From Clostridia bacterium (GTDB lineage Bacteria > Bacillota > Clostridia > Christensenellales > Borkfalkiaceae), in NCBI GenBank assembly GCA_017536205.1, contig JAFXHX010000008.1, positions 1 to 64,000 of the forward strand: DNA of 64,000 nucleotides, given 5' to 3'. A program made the position numbers and the translations under genes. Positions 63,793 to 64,000 of the stretch are shown here, piece after piece. Positions within the stretch are counted from its first letter, which is position 1, and every line of letters starts with the position of its first letter. The notes under the pieces are model-generated. The model ran no database searches, had not been told where the DNA came from, and saw only the letters and a program-made list of their open reading frames with translations.

Positions 63793-64000
63793 TAAATAAT
63801 AAAGTTTTAAAATCATTAGAATACGATAAAATACTCGAAACTGTGGCATCTTATGCAGTTCTCGGTTATTCTAAAAAGGCACTTTTAAGCGAAGTGCCAG
63901 TTTGTGATTATTTATCAGTTAAGCATAATCTTGATAAAACTTGTGAAGCGTATAACTTATATATAAACGGCGTTAAAGGCGTTATTTATTTCGACGTTTT
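63789..64000 (+). CDS. mutS2: endonuclease MutS2, N-terminal part (runs off the window)
   Basis: The first 70 residues (MINNKVLKSLEYDKILETVASYAVLGYSKKAL and onward, recognised from KSLEYDKILETVASYA) match the MutS2 N-terminal helical region. Overlaps the U32 stop (ATGA). pheT-U32-mutS2 is a known order. The ATPase and Smr domains lie beyond 64000. Confidence 0.88.
   Translation, partial: MINNKVLKSLEYDKILETVASYAVLGYSKKALLSEVPVCDYLSVKHNLDKTCEAYNLYINGVKGVIYFDV

Overview
The window is AT-rich, densely packed, single-copy chromosomal DNA from a Gram-positive endospore former, most likely an uncultured anaerobic member of class Clostridia. The evidence is a complete spoIIIAA-AH operon, the late sporulation gene yunB, a T-box upstream of pheST, a CIRCE/HrcA-type groES-groEL operon, the Firmicutes order nusB-folD-ispA-tlyA-nadK-argR-recN, an IspH-ribosomal S1 fusion, and a biotin-dependent sodium-pump decarboxylase. 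No rRNA, CRISPR array, integrase, transposase or prophage was seen. The window is ordinary core chromosome with a few odd accessory pieces.

Layout. 1-5.3 kb: a tRNA-Trp on the minus strand, then rnhA, a VTT/DedA-like membrane protein, dinB, a class II galT with a broken frame, and an SDR oxidoreductase. 5.4-15.7 kb: one long plus-strand run with a carboxyltransferase-like protein, OadG, a biotin carrier, OadB and OadA, followed by surE, a flavoprotein, cmk, plsC and the ispH-S1 fusion. 15.8-21.7 kb: an N-acetylhexosamine kinase-like protein, dxs, two membrane proteins that look like a pair, and an M20 peptidase. 21.7-24.6 kb: prmA, mtaB, a HIT protein and rpsU. 24.6-29.6 kb: an orphan gene and the spoIIIA operon. 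29.7-35.9 kb: an Asp23-type gene and the nusB-recN cluster. 36-39.2 kb, minus strand: an orphan lipoprotein, groEL and groES. 39.4-40.4 kb: dCMP deaminase and a cyclophilin. 40.4-42.8 kb, minus strand: the helicase loader pair dnaI/dnaD. 42.8-56.4 kb: a hydrolase-fold protein lacking its nucleophile, DUF951, signal peptidase I, a membrane protein, pepF, dnaB, the threonylcarbamoyl-AMP synthase, rpiB, galU, clpC, a TIM-barrel isomerase and pgi. 56.4-57.9 kb: an XRE repressor divergent from a small membrane gene, then yunB. 57.9-64 kb: T-box, pheS, pheT, a U32 peptidase and the start of mutS2.

How the genes work together. The Oad-type genes make a full oxaloacetate decarboxylase sodium pump without the first carboxyltransferase-like gene, whose three Gly-Gly oxyanion-hole motifs have each lost a glycine. 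Dxs, IspH and IspA cover parts of the MEP/isoprenoid route. GalT, GalU, Pgi and the hexosamine kinase suggest hexose or hexosamine salvage, although galT is interrupted as sequenced. DnaD, DnaI and DnaB form the replisome-loading set.

The points most worth a second look are the hybrid decarboxylase operon and its OadB with an inserted domain, the paired membrane proteins with the M20 peptidase, the nucleophile-less hydrolase, two genes that appear to be transcribed without a leader from an identical -10/start sequence, operator-like dyads over several -10 regions, and two frames broken by apparent single-base changes. I found nothing I can call a new defence or mobile system.
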